From Methylomonas montana (GTDB taxonomy: Bacteria > Pseudomonadota > Gammaproteobacteria > Methylococcales > Methylomonadaceae), in NCBI RefSeq assembly GCF_030490285.1, contig NZ_CP129884.1:1488001-1552000 (forward strand): DNA of 64,000 nucleotides. Reading direction: 5' to 3'. Below are positions 26,394 to 35,340 of this stretch, piece after piece. Under the pieces are notes generated by a model, which saw only the letters and a program-made list of their open reading frames with translations, did no database searches and was not told the origin of the DNA. Both the position numbers and the translations under genes were made by a program. Numbering within the stretch: position 1 is the stretch's first letter; each line of letters opens with the position of its first letter.

Positions 26394-27270
26394 ACTATTA
26401 CTCGTCGACGATGACGATTTTATCTGTTCGGTGATGGAATCCGGACTGCTCCAACTTGGTTATCAGGTCGATATCGCCAACGATGGCTGGCTGGCCTGGA
26501 ATAAACTGCAAAGCGCGCCCAATCGTTACGATTTGGTCTTGTTGGACAAGAACATGCCAAGAATGGATGGCATTACATTGTTGAAACAACTCAAAAGCGA
26601 TCCGGGCTTAGCAAAATTGCCGGTGGTGATGCTGACGGGCGACCATCATCCCGAAGAGGTGGCGGAAGGCTTGGCGGCAGGCGCCTTTTATTATCTGATT
26701 AAACCGGCCGCTCCGCAGATATTGGATGCGGTGATCACCAATGCCTTGGAAGATCGTCGCCGCAAGGAGGAATTGCGCGAAATCGTTAGCCGCCAGGAAA
26801 GCAGCCACGGTTTGATTCGGCGCGGCGAATTCGTCTACCGCAGCTTGGCGGAAGCCAAGGGATTGGCGCTGTTGTTGGCTAGCGCCAGTCAAAACGCATC
26901 CCGTACCATAACCGGTTATTCCGAATTGCTGATCAATGCGGTCGAGCACGGTAATCTGGAGATCGGTTATGGCGAAAAAAGTCGCTTGCTTGCCGCCGGG
27001 TGCTGGCTTGAGGAAATTGAAAGTCGCCTGGCATCGCCGCAATATGCGGCGCGTCGCGTGGAAGTTGCGCTGGAAAACAGCGATCAAGCGTTTACGGTTA
27101 CCATCACCGATCAGGGGCCGGGTTTCGATTGGCGGCGCTATCTGGAATTCGAGCCGGAACGGGCATTTGACCTACACGGCCGTGGGATTGCGATGTCGAA
27201 GAGTTTCAGTTTCGACCGCCTTGAGTATTGGGGTAAAGGCAATAGCGTGACCGCTACCGTACTGAAGTAA
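26386..27270 (+). CDS. Receiver fused to an anti-sigma-type (HATPase_c_2) kinase domain
   Basis: A 294-residue protein. The receiver spans about 1-120 (D54 in VLLDKNMPRMDG, TGDHH switch, Lys in YLIKPA). A linker follows, then a C-terminal GHKL ATPase of the RsbW/SpoIIAB type rather than a histidine-kinase ATPase: the N-box reads SELLINAVEHGN and is followed by DQGPGFDW and HGRGIAMSKSF. There is no HisKA domain. It may act as a phosphorylation-controlled serine kinase or anti-sigma factor; no cognate anti-anti-sigma gene is in the window. Last gene of the five-gene signalling operon. Confidence 0.88.
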   Translation: MTRLLLVDDDDFICSVMESGLLQLGYQVDIANDGWLAWNKLQSAPNRYDLVLLDKNMPRMDGITLLKQLKSDPGLAKLPVVMLTGDHHPEEVAEGLAAGAFYYLIKPAAPQILDAVITNALEDRRRKEELREIVSRQESSHGLIRRGEFVYRSLAEAKGLALLLASASQNASRTITGYSELLINAVEHGNLEIGYGEKSRLLAAGCWLEEIESRLASPQYAARRVEVALENSDQAFTVTITDQGPGFDWRRYLEFEPERAFDLHGRGIAMSKSFSFDRLEYWGKGNSVTATVLK

Positions 27271-27313
27271 TTCGAGTACTCATCGTATTTCTCCAGCACC
27301 GCAAGCCAAATTT

Positions 27314-30300
27314 TCATTCACAGAGCGATATCAGGCTGTCGAAGCGGTAGCCTTCGATGAGCCGACTGACCAGATCGGCCTCGGCCGGATATTCGGCACG
27401 TAAGCGTTCGACAACGGCTTGGCTCGCTTCGATATCCAGGGTCATGACGGCTTCCAGTAGTTCCTGGCGCAATTCGGTTGGCAGGGCCGCAAGCGTTAGG
27501 GTGGCACTCGCCGGCGGCGTTTCGGTTTTTTCGGTGGCATATTCAAATTTCAGGTCCAGGATTCGGCCGATCAGTTCAAACAGGCATTCAGCGTCGACCG
27601 GCTTGCGCAGCATGTCGTCGCAACCGGCTGCTAACACTTGGCCCCGGTCTTCCTCGAAAGCGGAAGCCGTCAGCGCGAGGATAGGGAGTTTGTCGCCGCC
27701 TGGCAACGCCCGAATCTTCCGGGTCGCTTGATAACCGTCCATTTCCGGCATACGCATATCCATCAGGATTAATTGCGGGTGCCAGCTTTGAAACCGTTCG
27801 ACGGCCTCCCGGCCGTTGGCGGCGATACATAGCTCGGCACCGATCTGTTGCAACAATTGCTCTATGACTTGCTGATTGTCGGGATGGTCCTCGGCGACGA
27901 GTATGCGAGGGGCGGGCTGCCCGGTTGCCAGCCCAAGAATCCGGGTAGCGCCGATTTCGACGGGTTTGACCTCGGTAGCGGGCAGCGGCAGCGTGAAGCT
28001 AAAGCGACTGCCATGGCCCGGCGCGCTCTGCACCGTCATGTCTCCGCCCATCATGCGCACGAATTCCCGGCTGATGGCCAGTCCCAAGCCGGTGCCTTCA
28101 CCCTTGGTAAGGTTGGCATCGGTCTGGTAAAAGGCCTGAAAAATACGCTCTTGTTCGGCCATCGCGATACCGTGGCCGGTGTCGCTCACCTCGAAACGAA
28201 TGTTCTGATTGGGCTGGACGGCAACGCTAAGACGCACTTCGCCTTGCTCGGTGTATTTAACCGCGTTGCCTAATAAATTCAGCAACACCTGACGCAGGCG
28301 ATGAGCGTCTCCTTGCACATAAGCCGGCAGGTCAGTAGGGCACTGCATGATAAAGGCCAAACTCTTGGTTTCGGTACGGACTTGGATCATCTCCTTGATC
28401 GTGATCAGGGTGGCCGACAAATCAAAAGGCGCCAGGGTCAACTGGCTATGGCCTGCCTCGATACGGGAAATTTCCAGCACGTCATTGATCAGGGCTAACA
28501 GGTGCTGACCGCTTTTATTGATAGTGCGGATGTTACACCGCAGGTCGTCCGGGATGCGCCCGTCTCGCTCAAGCAGCTGTGCGAAGCCGAGAATTGCGTT
28601 CATCGGCGTGCGCAATTCGTGGCTCATATTGGCCAGAAACACGCTCTTGGCTTTGTTTGCCTCATCTGCCGCGTCACGCGCCAATATCAGTTCGGTGGTC
28701 CGCTGTTGTACCAGATCTTCGAGGTGATCTTGGTAATGCCGCAGCGATTCTTCCGCTTGCTTGCGCTCTCTAATGTCAATGAAAGTGGCTATGGCACCGA
28801 TGAGCGCTTCGTCGATAATGATAGGTTGCGACCAGTATTCCACCGCTACTGCAACGCCGTCCTTGCGCCAGAATACTTCATCGGTAACGTGGACTTTTTC
28901 ATTGTGCAGATAGGCGGCAGACATCCGACATTCGGCGGCGGGATAATGACTGCCGTCGGGATGCGAATGATGAATCAGCGCATGAATCGATTTGCCTATG
29001 ACTTCGTCGGCATGATCGTAGCCCAGAATTCGCAAAAATGACTGATTCACAAATTTACAATTTCCCGCGGTATCGACCCCATAAGCGCCTTCCGCCATCG
29101 AATTGAGCAGCGAATACATTTGCTGGTGCGATTCATGCAACGCATTCTCAGCGCGCTTACGGTCGGTAATATCTTCTTGTGTGGCAAGATAATGCGTGAT
29201 GCGTCCATCCGACTGATGTAATGGAGAGATCAACGCTGATTGGATATATTCACTGCCGTTTTTGCGCCGATTGATAAACTCGCCTTTCCAGGATTTTCCT
29301 TGACTCAATGCCGCCCACATATCCGTAAAGGTTTGCTTGGGGGTCTTATCGGATTTCAAAATCCTCGGATTTTGCCCAATTGCTTCGGTATGGTCATAGC
29401 CGGTTGTTTTAAAAAATGCTTCATTGGCAAATTCGATATTGGCGTGAAGATCGGTAATTAAGATTGAATTGGGACTTTGCTCGACGGCCAGAGAAAGCTT
29501 TCTTAACGATTCCTCCGCAAGCTTAAGGCTGGTGATGTCTTGCGCCGTTCCCAGGGATCGTAGCGGTTTACCTTGGGTATCGAAGTCTGTTTGGCAACGT
29601 TCATGCACCCACTTGATGCGGCCGTCGCTCATCAGCAGCCGGTGGGTGATCTCGTAGGATGTATGGTTTTTGAGCGAGTCTGCGTAAGCCCGGTTTACCG
29701 CGTCCCGGTCGTCAGGATGAACGGCATTCAGGAAGCCGTCGTAAGTGGCGGCAAAGCGATTGGGATCGATCTCAAACAAACGAAAAATCTCATCGCTCCA
29801 GCTCAGTGCGTTGTTCGACAGATCGAGTTTCCAGCTACCGATATGGGCGATACGCTGCGCCTCATTCAAGTTTTCGGTGCTGACGCGCAGCTCCCTTTCA
29901 ATCTTGAGTCTTTCAGCCTGTAACGCGGTGATCAGCAAGCCGGTCAGGACGGTGGTTGCCATATAAATCCATAGCAGTAACAGACTGATATGGACATCGG
30001 AAACCATGAAAACACCTTTTCCGATCGCGGCCGTCCAAGCGGCGAATATCGAAAAACCCAATCCGGCCAGGGTTGCGCCGGTATTGCCAAAACGCAGCCC
30101 CGCCCAAGTGAGCAAGGGTATGGTTAGAAACGCCAGCGGCAACGAACGGCCTATCCCTTCATAAACGTGCATCAGCGAAAACCAGGCGACGATACCCGCT
30201 GCCAGTAGCCAGAATAATAATTCTTTGCGGACGCGGTTTAGCTGTCCCAGGTTTTCCCAAGTGATGGTGAGTAAAAACGGTGCGGCCAGTAGCACGCCGA

Positions 30301-30748
30301 TGGTGTCGCCCAACCACCAAGAAAGCATGGCGGAGCCCATGGCTTCCCAAGGCAGTACGCCGCTGAGATGAATACTCGCCACCCCGCCTAAAGCAGAAAG
30401 CGTCATGCCGGCACCGGCCGCCACGACTAGCGAGCCAACATCTTTTTGGCGATCGAAGCTTGGATGGAAGCTAACGCGTTTGAGCCAGGCTACGGACAAA
30501 AGCGGCCCCAGGGTGTTTCCCACTGCGATGGCGGCGGCCAGGGGCCAAGAGGAGCCAATGGACAGATTGACCAGAAACGCGCCGCAATAGATGCTCGGCC
30601 AGGCACGCCAGCCCCAGCGAAACAAGCCGGCAACCGCTATGCCTGTCGGTAGCCAGATCAGGGTGATATGCGTACCGACAAAAGGCAATTTCAACCCAAG
30701 CCAGCCGGTGATGAAGTAGGCCAATGTCAGAAGGAACAGTCTAGCCAT
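27314..30748 (-). CDS. MASE1-domain hybrid sensor histidine kinase with three PAS domains
   Basis: A 1144-residue membrane kinase convergent with the operon to its left. The N-terminal MASE1 sensor (about residues 1-290, eight or so membrane segments) contains LPFVGTHITLIWLPTGIAVA. Three PAS/PAC domains follow (about 300-420, 425-545, 550-675). HisKA His lies near 708 in ANMSHELRTPMNAILG, the HATPase has DTGHGIA and GTGLGLAISRE, and a C-terminal receiver has ILMDMRMPEMDGYQ (Asp near 998). A short helical tail of about 75 residues follows. The signal is unknown; MASE1 is an integral-membrane sensory domain. Confidence 0.94.
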   Translation of the reverse strand: MARLFLLTLAYFITGWLGLKLPFVGTHITLIWLPTGIAVAGLFRWGWRAWPSIYCGAFLVNLSIGSSWPLAAAIAVGNTLGPLLSVAWLKRVSFHPSFDRQKDVGSLVVAAGAGMTLSALGGVASIHLSGVLPWEAMGSAMLSWWLGDTIGVLLAAPFLLTITWENLGQLNRVRKELLFWLLAAGIVAWFSLMHVYEGIGRSLPLAFLTIPLLTWAGLRFGNTGATLAGLGFSIFAAWTAAIGKGVFMVSDVHISLLLLWIYMATTVLTGLLITALQAERLKIERELRVSTENLNEAQRIAHIGSWKLDLSNNALSWSDEIFRLFEIDPNRFAATYDGFLNAVHPDDRDAVNRAYADSLKNHTSYEITHRLLMSDGRIKWVHERCQTDFDTQGKPLRSLGTAQDITSLKLAEESLRKLSLAVEQSPNSILITDLHANIEFANEAFFKTTGYDHTEAIGQNPRILKSDKTPKQTFTDMWAALSQGKSWKGEFINRRKNGSEYIQSALISPLHQSDGRITHYLATQEDITDRKRAENALHESHQQMYSLLNSMAEGAYGVDTAGNCKFVNQSFLRILGYDHADEVIGKSIHALIHHSHPDGSHYPAAECRMSAAYLHNEKVHVTDEVFWRKDGVAVAVEYWSQPIIIDEALIGAIATFIDIRERKQAEESLRHYQDHLEDLVQQRTTELILARDAADEANKAKSVFLANMSHELRTPMNAILGFAQLLERDGRIPDDLRCNIRTINKSGQHLLALINDVLEISRIEAGHSQLTLAPFDLSATLITIKEMIQVRTETKSLAFIMQCPTDLPAYVQGDAHRLRQVLLNLLGNAVKYTEQGEVRLSVAVQPNQNIRFEVSDTGHGIAMAEQERIFQAFYQTDANLTKGEGTGLGLAISREFVRMMGGDMTVQSAPGHGSRFSFTLPLPATEVKPVEIGATRILGLATGQPAPRILVAEDHPDNQQVIEQLLQQIGAELCIAANGREAVERFQSWHPQLILMDMRMPEMDGYQATRKIRALPGGDKLPILALTASAFEEDRGQVLAAGCDDMLRKPVDAECLFELIGRILDLKFEYATEKTETPPASATLTLAALPTELRQELLEAVMTLDIEASQAVVERLRAEYPAEADLVSRLIEGYRFDSLISLCE

Positions 30749-31013
30749 AGGGTTTTCCTGAGTGGGTTTTCAGCTCATTGATCAGCCATGATAGCCCGTG
30801 TTTTGATGAACTGACTAATACTGTGGCGATTGGACGAAGGCATCGAAGTTTCAGATGCCTAATTGGCAGCGGTTAGCTTCTACACTAAAAATCGCGCCCG
30901 CTTCCTAATATTGGAAGCCGCTGTATTCTGCTCGATAAGCTGATTCCAGGCCAAGCAAAATCCGAAACGCATCCTGGTTGGACATTGCCGAATGGATGCG
31001 TCGCAATCGGTTT
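30749..31013. other. Short intergenic region left of the MASE1 kinase promoter
   Basis: No gene, RNA or strong palindrome is seen. It should contain the promoter of the kinase reading left and the transcript end of the class V aminotransferase gene, but no clear terminator is visible. Confidence 0.5.
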
Positions 31014-32138
31014 TTAGATAGACAACGCCGCAGCCAATGCTAGCGCCCGGTCGATTTCCTCGAAAGTGTTGTAAAAATGCGGCGAGAAACGGATGCCGCC
31101 GCCGCGCGGCGCGCAGACCACGCGGTGTTGTTGCAAGTGTCTGTATAGCGCGTCGTTGCTGAGCGATTTATGCTTGAAGGTGACGATGCCGGATTTCAAA
31201 GGGCTGGGCCCAGACAGCAAAACCAGTTGTTCATGCTCGGCAATAGCGTTTTTCAAATAGTCGCTACGCTCCAGCACCAGCTTTTCAACGGTAGCCATGC
31301 CGGTTTCCAGCAGCAAGGACAGGCTGGCCGACAAGGCATGGATGCCCAGCATATTCGGGCTGCCGCATTCGAAACGGCGGGCGCCGGGGTGGATCTCCCA
31401 GGGCCGGTTTTCGTAATTATGAGTGTCTTTCATCATGTGCCAGCCGTATTGCGTCAGTTTCAATTGATCGCGCGCCGCCGGCGTGGTGTAAAACACCCCC
31501 AGACCCTCCGGGCCGAACATCCATTTGTGGCCGTCGGCCATCACGAAATCGGCATGGTAAGCCTGCACGTCGAATTGCACCGCGCCCAGGCTCTGGATCG
31601 CGTCGATACAAAACAGGATGCCGCGTTGCTGGCAAAACTCGCCGATTCGCTCCAGGTCCATCCGTAAACCGGACGCAAACTGGATAGAGCTGATGGTCAA
31701 TAAGCGGGTGTGGCTGTCCACTAACGCAAATAAGGCATCCTCAGGTGTGGCGGCGCTGGACAGATCGGCTTGCCGAAACTCCACGCCGCGCTCGGCTAAC
31801 GATTGCCAGGGCAGGCGGTTGGATGGAAATTCTTCGTTGCTGGAGACGATATTGTCGCCGGCTTGCCACGGTAAGCCGTAAGCGACAAAAGACAGAGCTT
31901 CCGAAGTGTTTTTGACCAGCGCAATATCGTCGGCCGAGGGCGCATTGATCAGGGCTTGCAATTGGCCGCGAATCTCGGTTTCCTTTTTTAGCCAATCCAG
32001 ATAGTAATGCGAGCCGTAACGGCAGTTTTGCTCGGCAAATTGGATGACCGCCGCGCTGGTGCGTTTCGGCCAGGGCGCCACGGCGGCGTGGTTGAGGTAG
32101 ATCAAGTCGTCGATTAAAGGAAATTCCGGATGTCTCAT
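31014..32138 (-). CDS. Class V aminotransferase (cysteine desulfurase-like / epimerase-like PLP enzyme)
   Basis: A 374-residue fold-type I PLP protein of the class V aminotransferase family. It contains YLNHAAVAPWP near the N-terminus, NTSEALSFVAYG, CIDAIQSLGA, the PLP lysine in MADGHKWMFGPEGLGVFY, and a C-terminal VVCAPRGGGIRFSPHFYNT. There is no conserved cysteine in the C-terminal loop as in SufS/IscS, so it is not an obvious desulfurase; kynureninase, isopenicillin-N-epimerase-like and related activities are possible. I prefer ATG 32138 over a TTG eight codons upstream. Monocistronic, left of the M15 peptidase gene. Confidence 0.85.
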   Translation of the reverse strand: MRHPEFPLIDDLIYLNHAAVAPWPKRTSAAVIQFAEQNCRYGSHYYLDWLKKETEIRGQLQALINAPSADDIALVKNTSEALSFVAYGLPWQAGDNIVSSNEEFPSNRLPWQSLAERGVEFRQADLSSAATPEDALFALVDSHTRLLTISSIQFASGLRMDLERIGEFCQQRGILFCIDAIQSLGAVQFDVQAYHADFVMADGHKWMFGPEGLGVFYTTPAARDQLKLTQYGWHMMKDTHNYENRPWEIHPGARRFECGSPNMLGIHALSASLSLLLETGMATVEKLVLERSDYLKNAIAEHEQLVLLSGPSPLKSGIVTFKHKSLSNDALYRHLQQHRVVCAPRGGGIRFSPHFYNTFEEIDRALALAAALSI

Positions 32139-32213
32139 GGTTTTACCGGCAGCGCCGCCCAAAATTGAAATGCGTTCAGTATAATTTATCGGTCGTTTCC
32201 CGGCCGATCCGTT

Positions 32214-32768
32214 TTATGGGTGGCCATCGCCGTGATAACGCCAATGCCAGGGTTCGTAAACGTATCCGTAACCGTTATCTCTCGGGAACGACAAGAACAG
32301 GCCGAAGCGTTCGGCATTGGCCGACAGCCAGCGATAGGCATCGGTGTTTTCAAATTTCTCGCCGAGATCCGGACAATCCGGGCTGCCGATGTCGATCGCG
32401 CAGCCGCTGTGATGCTCGCTGTAGCCGGGTGGGGCATTGATGGTGAGAATCTGCTCGATACTCAGCCCTTTTTCGAGTTTGCGCCGAATGATGGTCGCTT
32501 GATATTCCACGCTACGAAATGCCGAAACCATCAACAACCCGACACTATCGGCCGCCGCTGCGGTTTTGAGAGTCTGCCAAGCCACGGTGGCTTTGGGCGT
32601 TAACTGAAAGGCTCTGCCCTTATCCGATATTTCCGCGGAGATTAATGTCAGAGGCTCAGGCCACGGGATCAAGTTTCTGGCCGCGGGCAAGTCTTCCGGA
32701 ATACCCAGTTCTTGGAATATCAAACTGACCCGAGTATCAAAGTCGTGATGGGCCGCTGGCTGACTCAT
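32214..32768 (-). CDS. M15-family D-alanyl-D-alanine carboxypeptidase (VanY-like)
   Basis: A 184-residue peptidase of the M15B/VanY family, which trims D-Ala from peptidoglycan stems. The zinc site reads SEHHSGCAIDIG (His and Asp ligands), and the third ligand is in YEPWHWRYHGDG near the C-terminus. SAFRSVEYQATIIRRKLEKG precedes the site as in other family members. No signal peptide is evident, so it is either cytoplasmic (recycling) or starts differently. It lies 25 bp downstream of the phytanoyl-CoA dioxygenase-like gene on the same strand and is probably co-transcribed. Confidence 0.9.
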   Translation of the reverse strand: MSQPAAHHDFDTRVSLIFQELGIPEDLPAARNLIPWPEPLTLISAEISDKGRAFQLTPKATVAWQTLKTAAAADSVGLLMVSAFRSVEYQATIIRRKLEKGLSIEQILTINAPPGYSEHHSGCAIDIGSPDCPDLGEKFENTDAYRWLSANAERFGLFLSFPRDNGYGYVYEPWHWRYHGDGHP

Positions 32769-32793
32769 ATCGGATAATCAATGCAGTCTGGTT

Positions 32794-33582
32794 TCATCGG
32801 GGTTCTATCAGCATAGCGCGGGCTCGTTTGTACCATTGCTGGTTGTCTATGGCGTTCAGTTCGGCGGAGGTCGGCAGATTGCCGGCATCCAGAAACGGCA
32901 ATGTATAGCGGTGCGGTTTGCCGACACAAAGATCCAGGGCTTTTCTGGCGGGATTTAGCTGGTAATTGCCCCGGTGCAGCATTTGCGCGTCGAAAATCAA
33001 AATATCGCCCGGTTCCAGACCGATTAACAAAGCGTCCGCTAGCGCCTCGCTGTTTTTGTGGCCGTTCAATTCCAGCCGCACGTCTCGTTCCAGATCGGTA
33101 TCCCAGCGTTGGTGCGTGCCTGGTATCAGTTCGACGCCTGTTTCCGGCAGCAGCGGAATCCGAATATGCAGAGACAGCATATTGGGCTGCTCGGCTTGTA
33201 ACTCGGCGTCGCTAAGCGGGCTGTATTGCAAATCCCGGTGCCAATAGGGCAGGCGACTGTTTTGGTAGGGGTTGAAGAAAAGCTGTGTGTTATGAAAATA
33301 AATGTCATCGCCAAACAGCTTAGCCAACAGCTTCGTGAGACGATCCGAGGCAAGGGCTTGAAAGAACCTTAGCCTTTCAGACGGATGATGCGCGAAATAG
33401 TGAGAATTGGTCAAAGAATGCATATTGACCAGCCGCTGTGCGATATAAATGGCATGGTTTTCATTAAGCCATTGCCGATGAATCCGGTCGACGATTTTCG
33501 TCAATGCCTCAATTTCCTGGTTGCTGAACAGCGATTTGACGACTAGAAATCCTTGCTGTCGATACGTTTCTGCTGCTTCCAT
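32794..33582 (-). CDS. Phytanoyl-CoA dioxygenase family protein (Fe(II)/2-oxoglutarate oxygenase)
   Basis: A 262-residue member of the PhyH-type non-haem iron, 2-oxoglutarate-dependent oxygenases. The iron site is the HxD of YWHRDLQYSPL and a distal His in FDAQMLHRGNYQLNPARKAL, where the Arg fits 2-oxoglutarate binding. VELIPGTHQRW is the typical loop. GAGGTAAAACC directly precedes the ATG as a good ribosome binding site. The substrate is unknown; family members hydroxylate lipids, small metabolites and natural products. It is followed by the M15 peptidase gene. Confidence 0.88.
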   Translation of the reverse strand: MEAAETYRQQGFLVVKSLFSNQEIEALTKIVDRIHRQWLNENHAIYIAQRLVNMHSLTNSHYFAHHPSERLRFFQALASDRLTKLLAKLFGDDIYFHNTQLFFNPYQNSRLPYWHRDLQYSPLSDAELQAEQPNMLSLHIRIPLLPETGVELIPGTHQRWDTDLERDVRLELNGHKNSEALADALLIGLEPGDILIFDAQMLHRGNYQLNPARKALDLCVGKPHRYTLPFLDAGNLPTSAELNAIDNQQWYKRARAMLIEPR

Positions 33583-33813
33583 GGTTTTACCTCATATTGC
33601 TTAGCGGTGTAGCCCGGATGGATGCGCATAGTACGCTATTGTTTGGTCATTACAATACTGTTGCGGCCGGATTGCTGACAAGCCGCTTTACAATGCCTCG
33701 GTGGATTCGGCATCGCTTGGCAACGCGTGCCTGACGGTTATTTCGGGTGTCTGCATGGATTGAGTTAATCGCCGGACGAAACCAAAACGAGTTCGATGCG
33801 ATTGCCAAGCAGG

Positions 33814-34284
33814 TCAGGAACGCAAGGTAGCAATCAAACGCTTGGGATTTCGCAGCAGATCGAGTGCGTCGACAATGTTGGTGCAGACCAGATCGGCGTT
33901 GGCGATGGATTGCGCCGATCCGCCCTCGCGTTGTATCAAGGCGATGCCTATCGCGGCGGCCTTCAACATCTTCCTGTCGTTGCGGCCGTTGCCGATGGCG
34001 ACGACAGTTTCGGCCCCCAGATCGGTCACGAATTGCAACTTGGTTTTAGCTTGGGATTCGGTTGGGGTGATGATCAGCTCTATCGGTAAATCGGCTAGCT
34101 GAACGTGGGCCAGTCCGAAGGTGTCGGCAGTAATGATATGAATTTTTATCGTGGGCGCAAGGCTGGCGAGTAGGTCCGCCACGCCAGGCAGCAGTTCACC
34201 GTCCAGCGCCAAGGTGCCGTTGTAATCGCAGACTAGATGGGCGAGTTCAAGATTTTGAAAGCCGGGAATGTCGACCAAGATCAT
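33814..34284 (-). CDS. HAD-superfamily hydrolase (soluble P-type-ATPase-like)
   Basis: A 156-residue compact HAD phosphatase-like protein without a cap domain. Motif I is VCDYNGTLALDG, with nucleophile D20 and the second acidic residue replaced by N22. Motif II is IITADT, and motifs III/IV are K...VVAIGNGRNDRKML. The DxNGT variant with a GNGxND motif is what I know from 'soluble P-type ATPase-like' HAD proteins. Substitution of the second Asp, the usual acid/base, would favour a weak or different phosphoryl chemistry. No functional neighbour. Confidence 0.82.
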   Translation of the reverse strand: MILVDIPGFQNLELAHLVCDYNGTLALDGELLPGVADLLASLAPTIKIHIITADTFGLAHVQLADLPIELIITPTESQAKTKLQFVTDLGAETVVAIGNGRNDRKMLKAAAIGIALIQREGGSAQSIANADLVCTNIVDALDLLRNPKRLIATLRS

Positions 34285-34447
34285 GGAAATACCCCGTGAT
34301 GGAAAAGATCAGTGCTTAGATTGACTGTCATGCATGCGGATGAAGACATTGGACAACATAAATCGTGCCGATCGAATATACAAAATGCCGAAGTGGTCTT
34401 TGGCTCAAGCTAATTGAGAGGATGCCAGTGGGTAGGCATCCTAGCGC

Positions 34448-34909
34448 TTATTTTGCCGGCGTCGAGGTCGCCGGACCTATGCCGACAATCTGCAAGATCG
34501 TGTCTTCGTCCTTGGCGCCGTCGTAGTGAATTTCGTTGCCGTAGTGAGTGACGAAACTGCCTGCCGGTACCGGTTTCAAGTGCTCCGGATCATAGTCGGT
34601 GCCAGTGCCGACCCACCAGGTGCCGGAAATCACCGTGATAAAACGGTCGTTAGGATGCGAATGCGGCTTGCTATTGTGATGGGCCTTCCATTTGTTCAAC
34701 ACCACATATAGACCGGGCTTGGCCGGATCGCCGACCAGTACCGCGCTTTCCGAACCGCTGGGGTTGGCCACCCAGTTGATCTGCTCGGGCAATTTGATCG
34801 AAATCGCCTTGGGGTCCAGTTCGCTGGCCGTTGCCGAGCTAAAGCCTAAGCATAAGGCAAGTGCCAGTCCGAGTTTAGGCGACTGGTGCCGGGTAAATGG
34901 CTGAAACAT
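34448..34909 (-). CDS. Exported cupin-domain protein
   Basis: A 153-residue protein with a signal peptide (MFQPFTRHQSPKLGLALAL ... SSATASE) and a single cupin barrel. The metal-type motif is SKPHSHPNDRFITVISGTWW, and the second motif region (VPAGSFVTHYGNEIHYDGAKDE) carries a further His. I placed the start at ATG 34909, preceded by GGAGAA; a longer frame upstream runs through the leader hairpin. Periplasmic cupins of this type are often annotated only as cupin-domain proteins, and no reaction can be assigned. The leader contains a large inverted repeat. Confidence 0.82.
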   Translation of the reverse strand: MFQPFTRHQSPKLGLALALCLGFSSATASELDPKAISIKLPEQINWVANPSGSESAVLVGDPAKPGLYVVLNKWKAHHNSKPHSHPNDRFITVISGTWWVGTGTDYDPEHLKPVPAGSFVTHYGNEIHYDGAKDEDTILQIVGIGPATSTPAK

Positions 34910-34941
34910 CGAGTTCTCCAAAAATAAGTGCTGCTTGGCAC

Positions 34942-35041
34942 GTGGGCTTCGGGGTATCTGGTCAGCGGGTGCCGAATCCTTTCGGCTTAATGACGGTAAC
35001 CCGGCCGCCAAAAACCACTAACCAGATACCCCGAAGCCCAC
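34942..35041 (-). repeat. Perfect 21-bp inverted repeat in the cupin gene leader
   Basis: GTGGGCTTCGGGGTATCTGG(T) at 34942-34962 is exactly complementary to 35021-35041. The 58 bp enclosed holds a further short stem (GCCGAAtcctTTCGGC, 34971-34986). It lies 33 bp upstream of the cupin start codon on the minus strand. It could be a structured 5' leader RNA or a small palindromic mobile element. Confidence 0.75.
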
Positions 35042-35089
35042 CGTTGTTTGCTTGAAAATCTGCAATCATTCAGCGCAAAACACAGCAAG

Positions 35090-35220
35090 CCCTCTCCTGC
35101 GGAGGTTGTCGTAAAAGGTAGGTCGGGCTGAATACAATGAAGCCCAACATTCTGATTTTGTTGGATTTTGCTTTGCCCAAGCTACATTTGACTTTTACGA
35201 CAGCCTCCATCAGAAGAGGG
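35090..35220. repeat. Imperfect long inverted repeat between cupin and sulfotransferase-like genes
   Basis: CCCTCTCCTGCGGAGGTTGT...(35090-35118) faces the complementary CTTTTACGACAGCCTCC...AGAGGG (35192-35220). The inner part holds a further pair, GGTCGGGCTGAATACAATGA and the GGATTTTGCTTTGCCC side, resembling widespread intergenic palindromic repeats in this group. No gene is present. It may also terminate transcription of the leftward sulfotransferase-like gene. Confidence 0.7.
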
Positions 35221-35340
35221 AGTCATTTCTCGGCGAATCACAAAACCCGGCAATTCGCTGAAAGCCTGCGCCCCGTCCCTGGCCTCTTTCACTGGAGAGG
35301 GGCGGTTGTGCTACGCGCTGGATCGTTACAAAAACTTTCC

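Noticed and set aside
31014..32138. A second cysteine desulfurase
   Set aside because: It belongs to class V aminotransferases but lacks the catalytic cysteine loop seen in SufS at C365, so desulfurase is not supported.
34942..35041. Known riboswitch class in the cupin leader
   Set aside because: I could not match the enclosed sequence to any class I know (TPP, SAM/SAH, cobalamin, c-di-GMP, fluoride); only the inverted repeat itself is supported.
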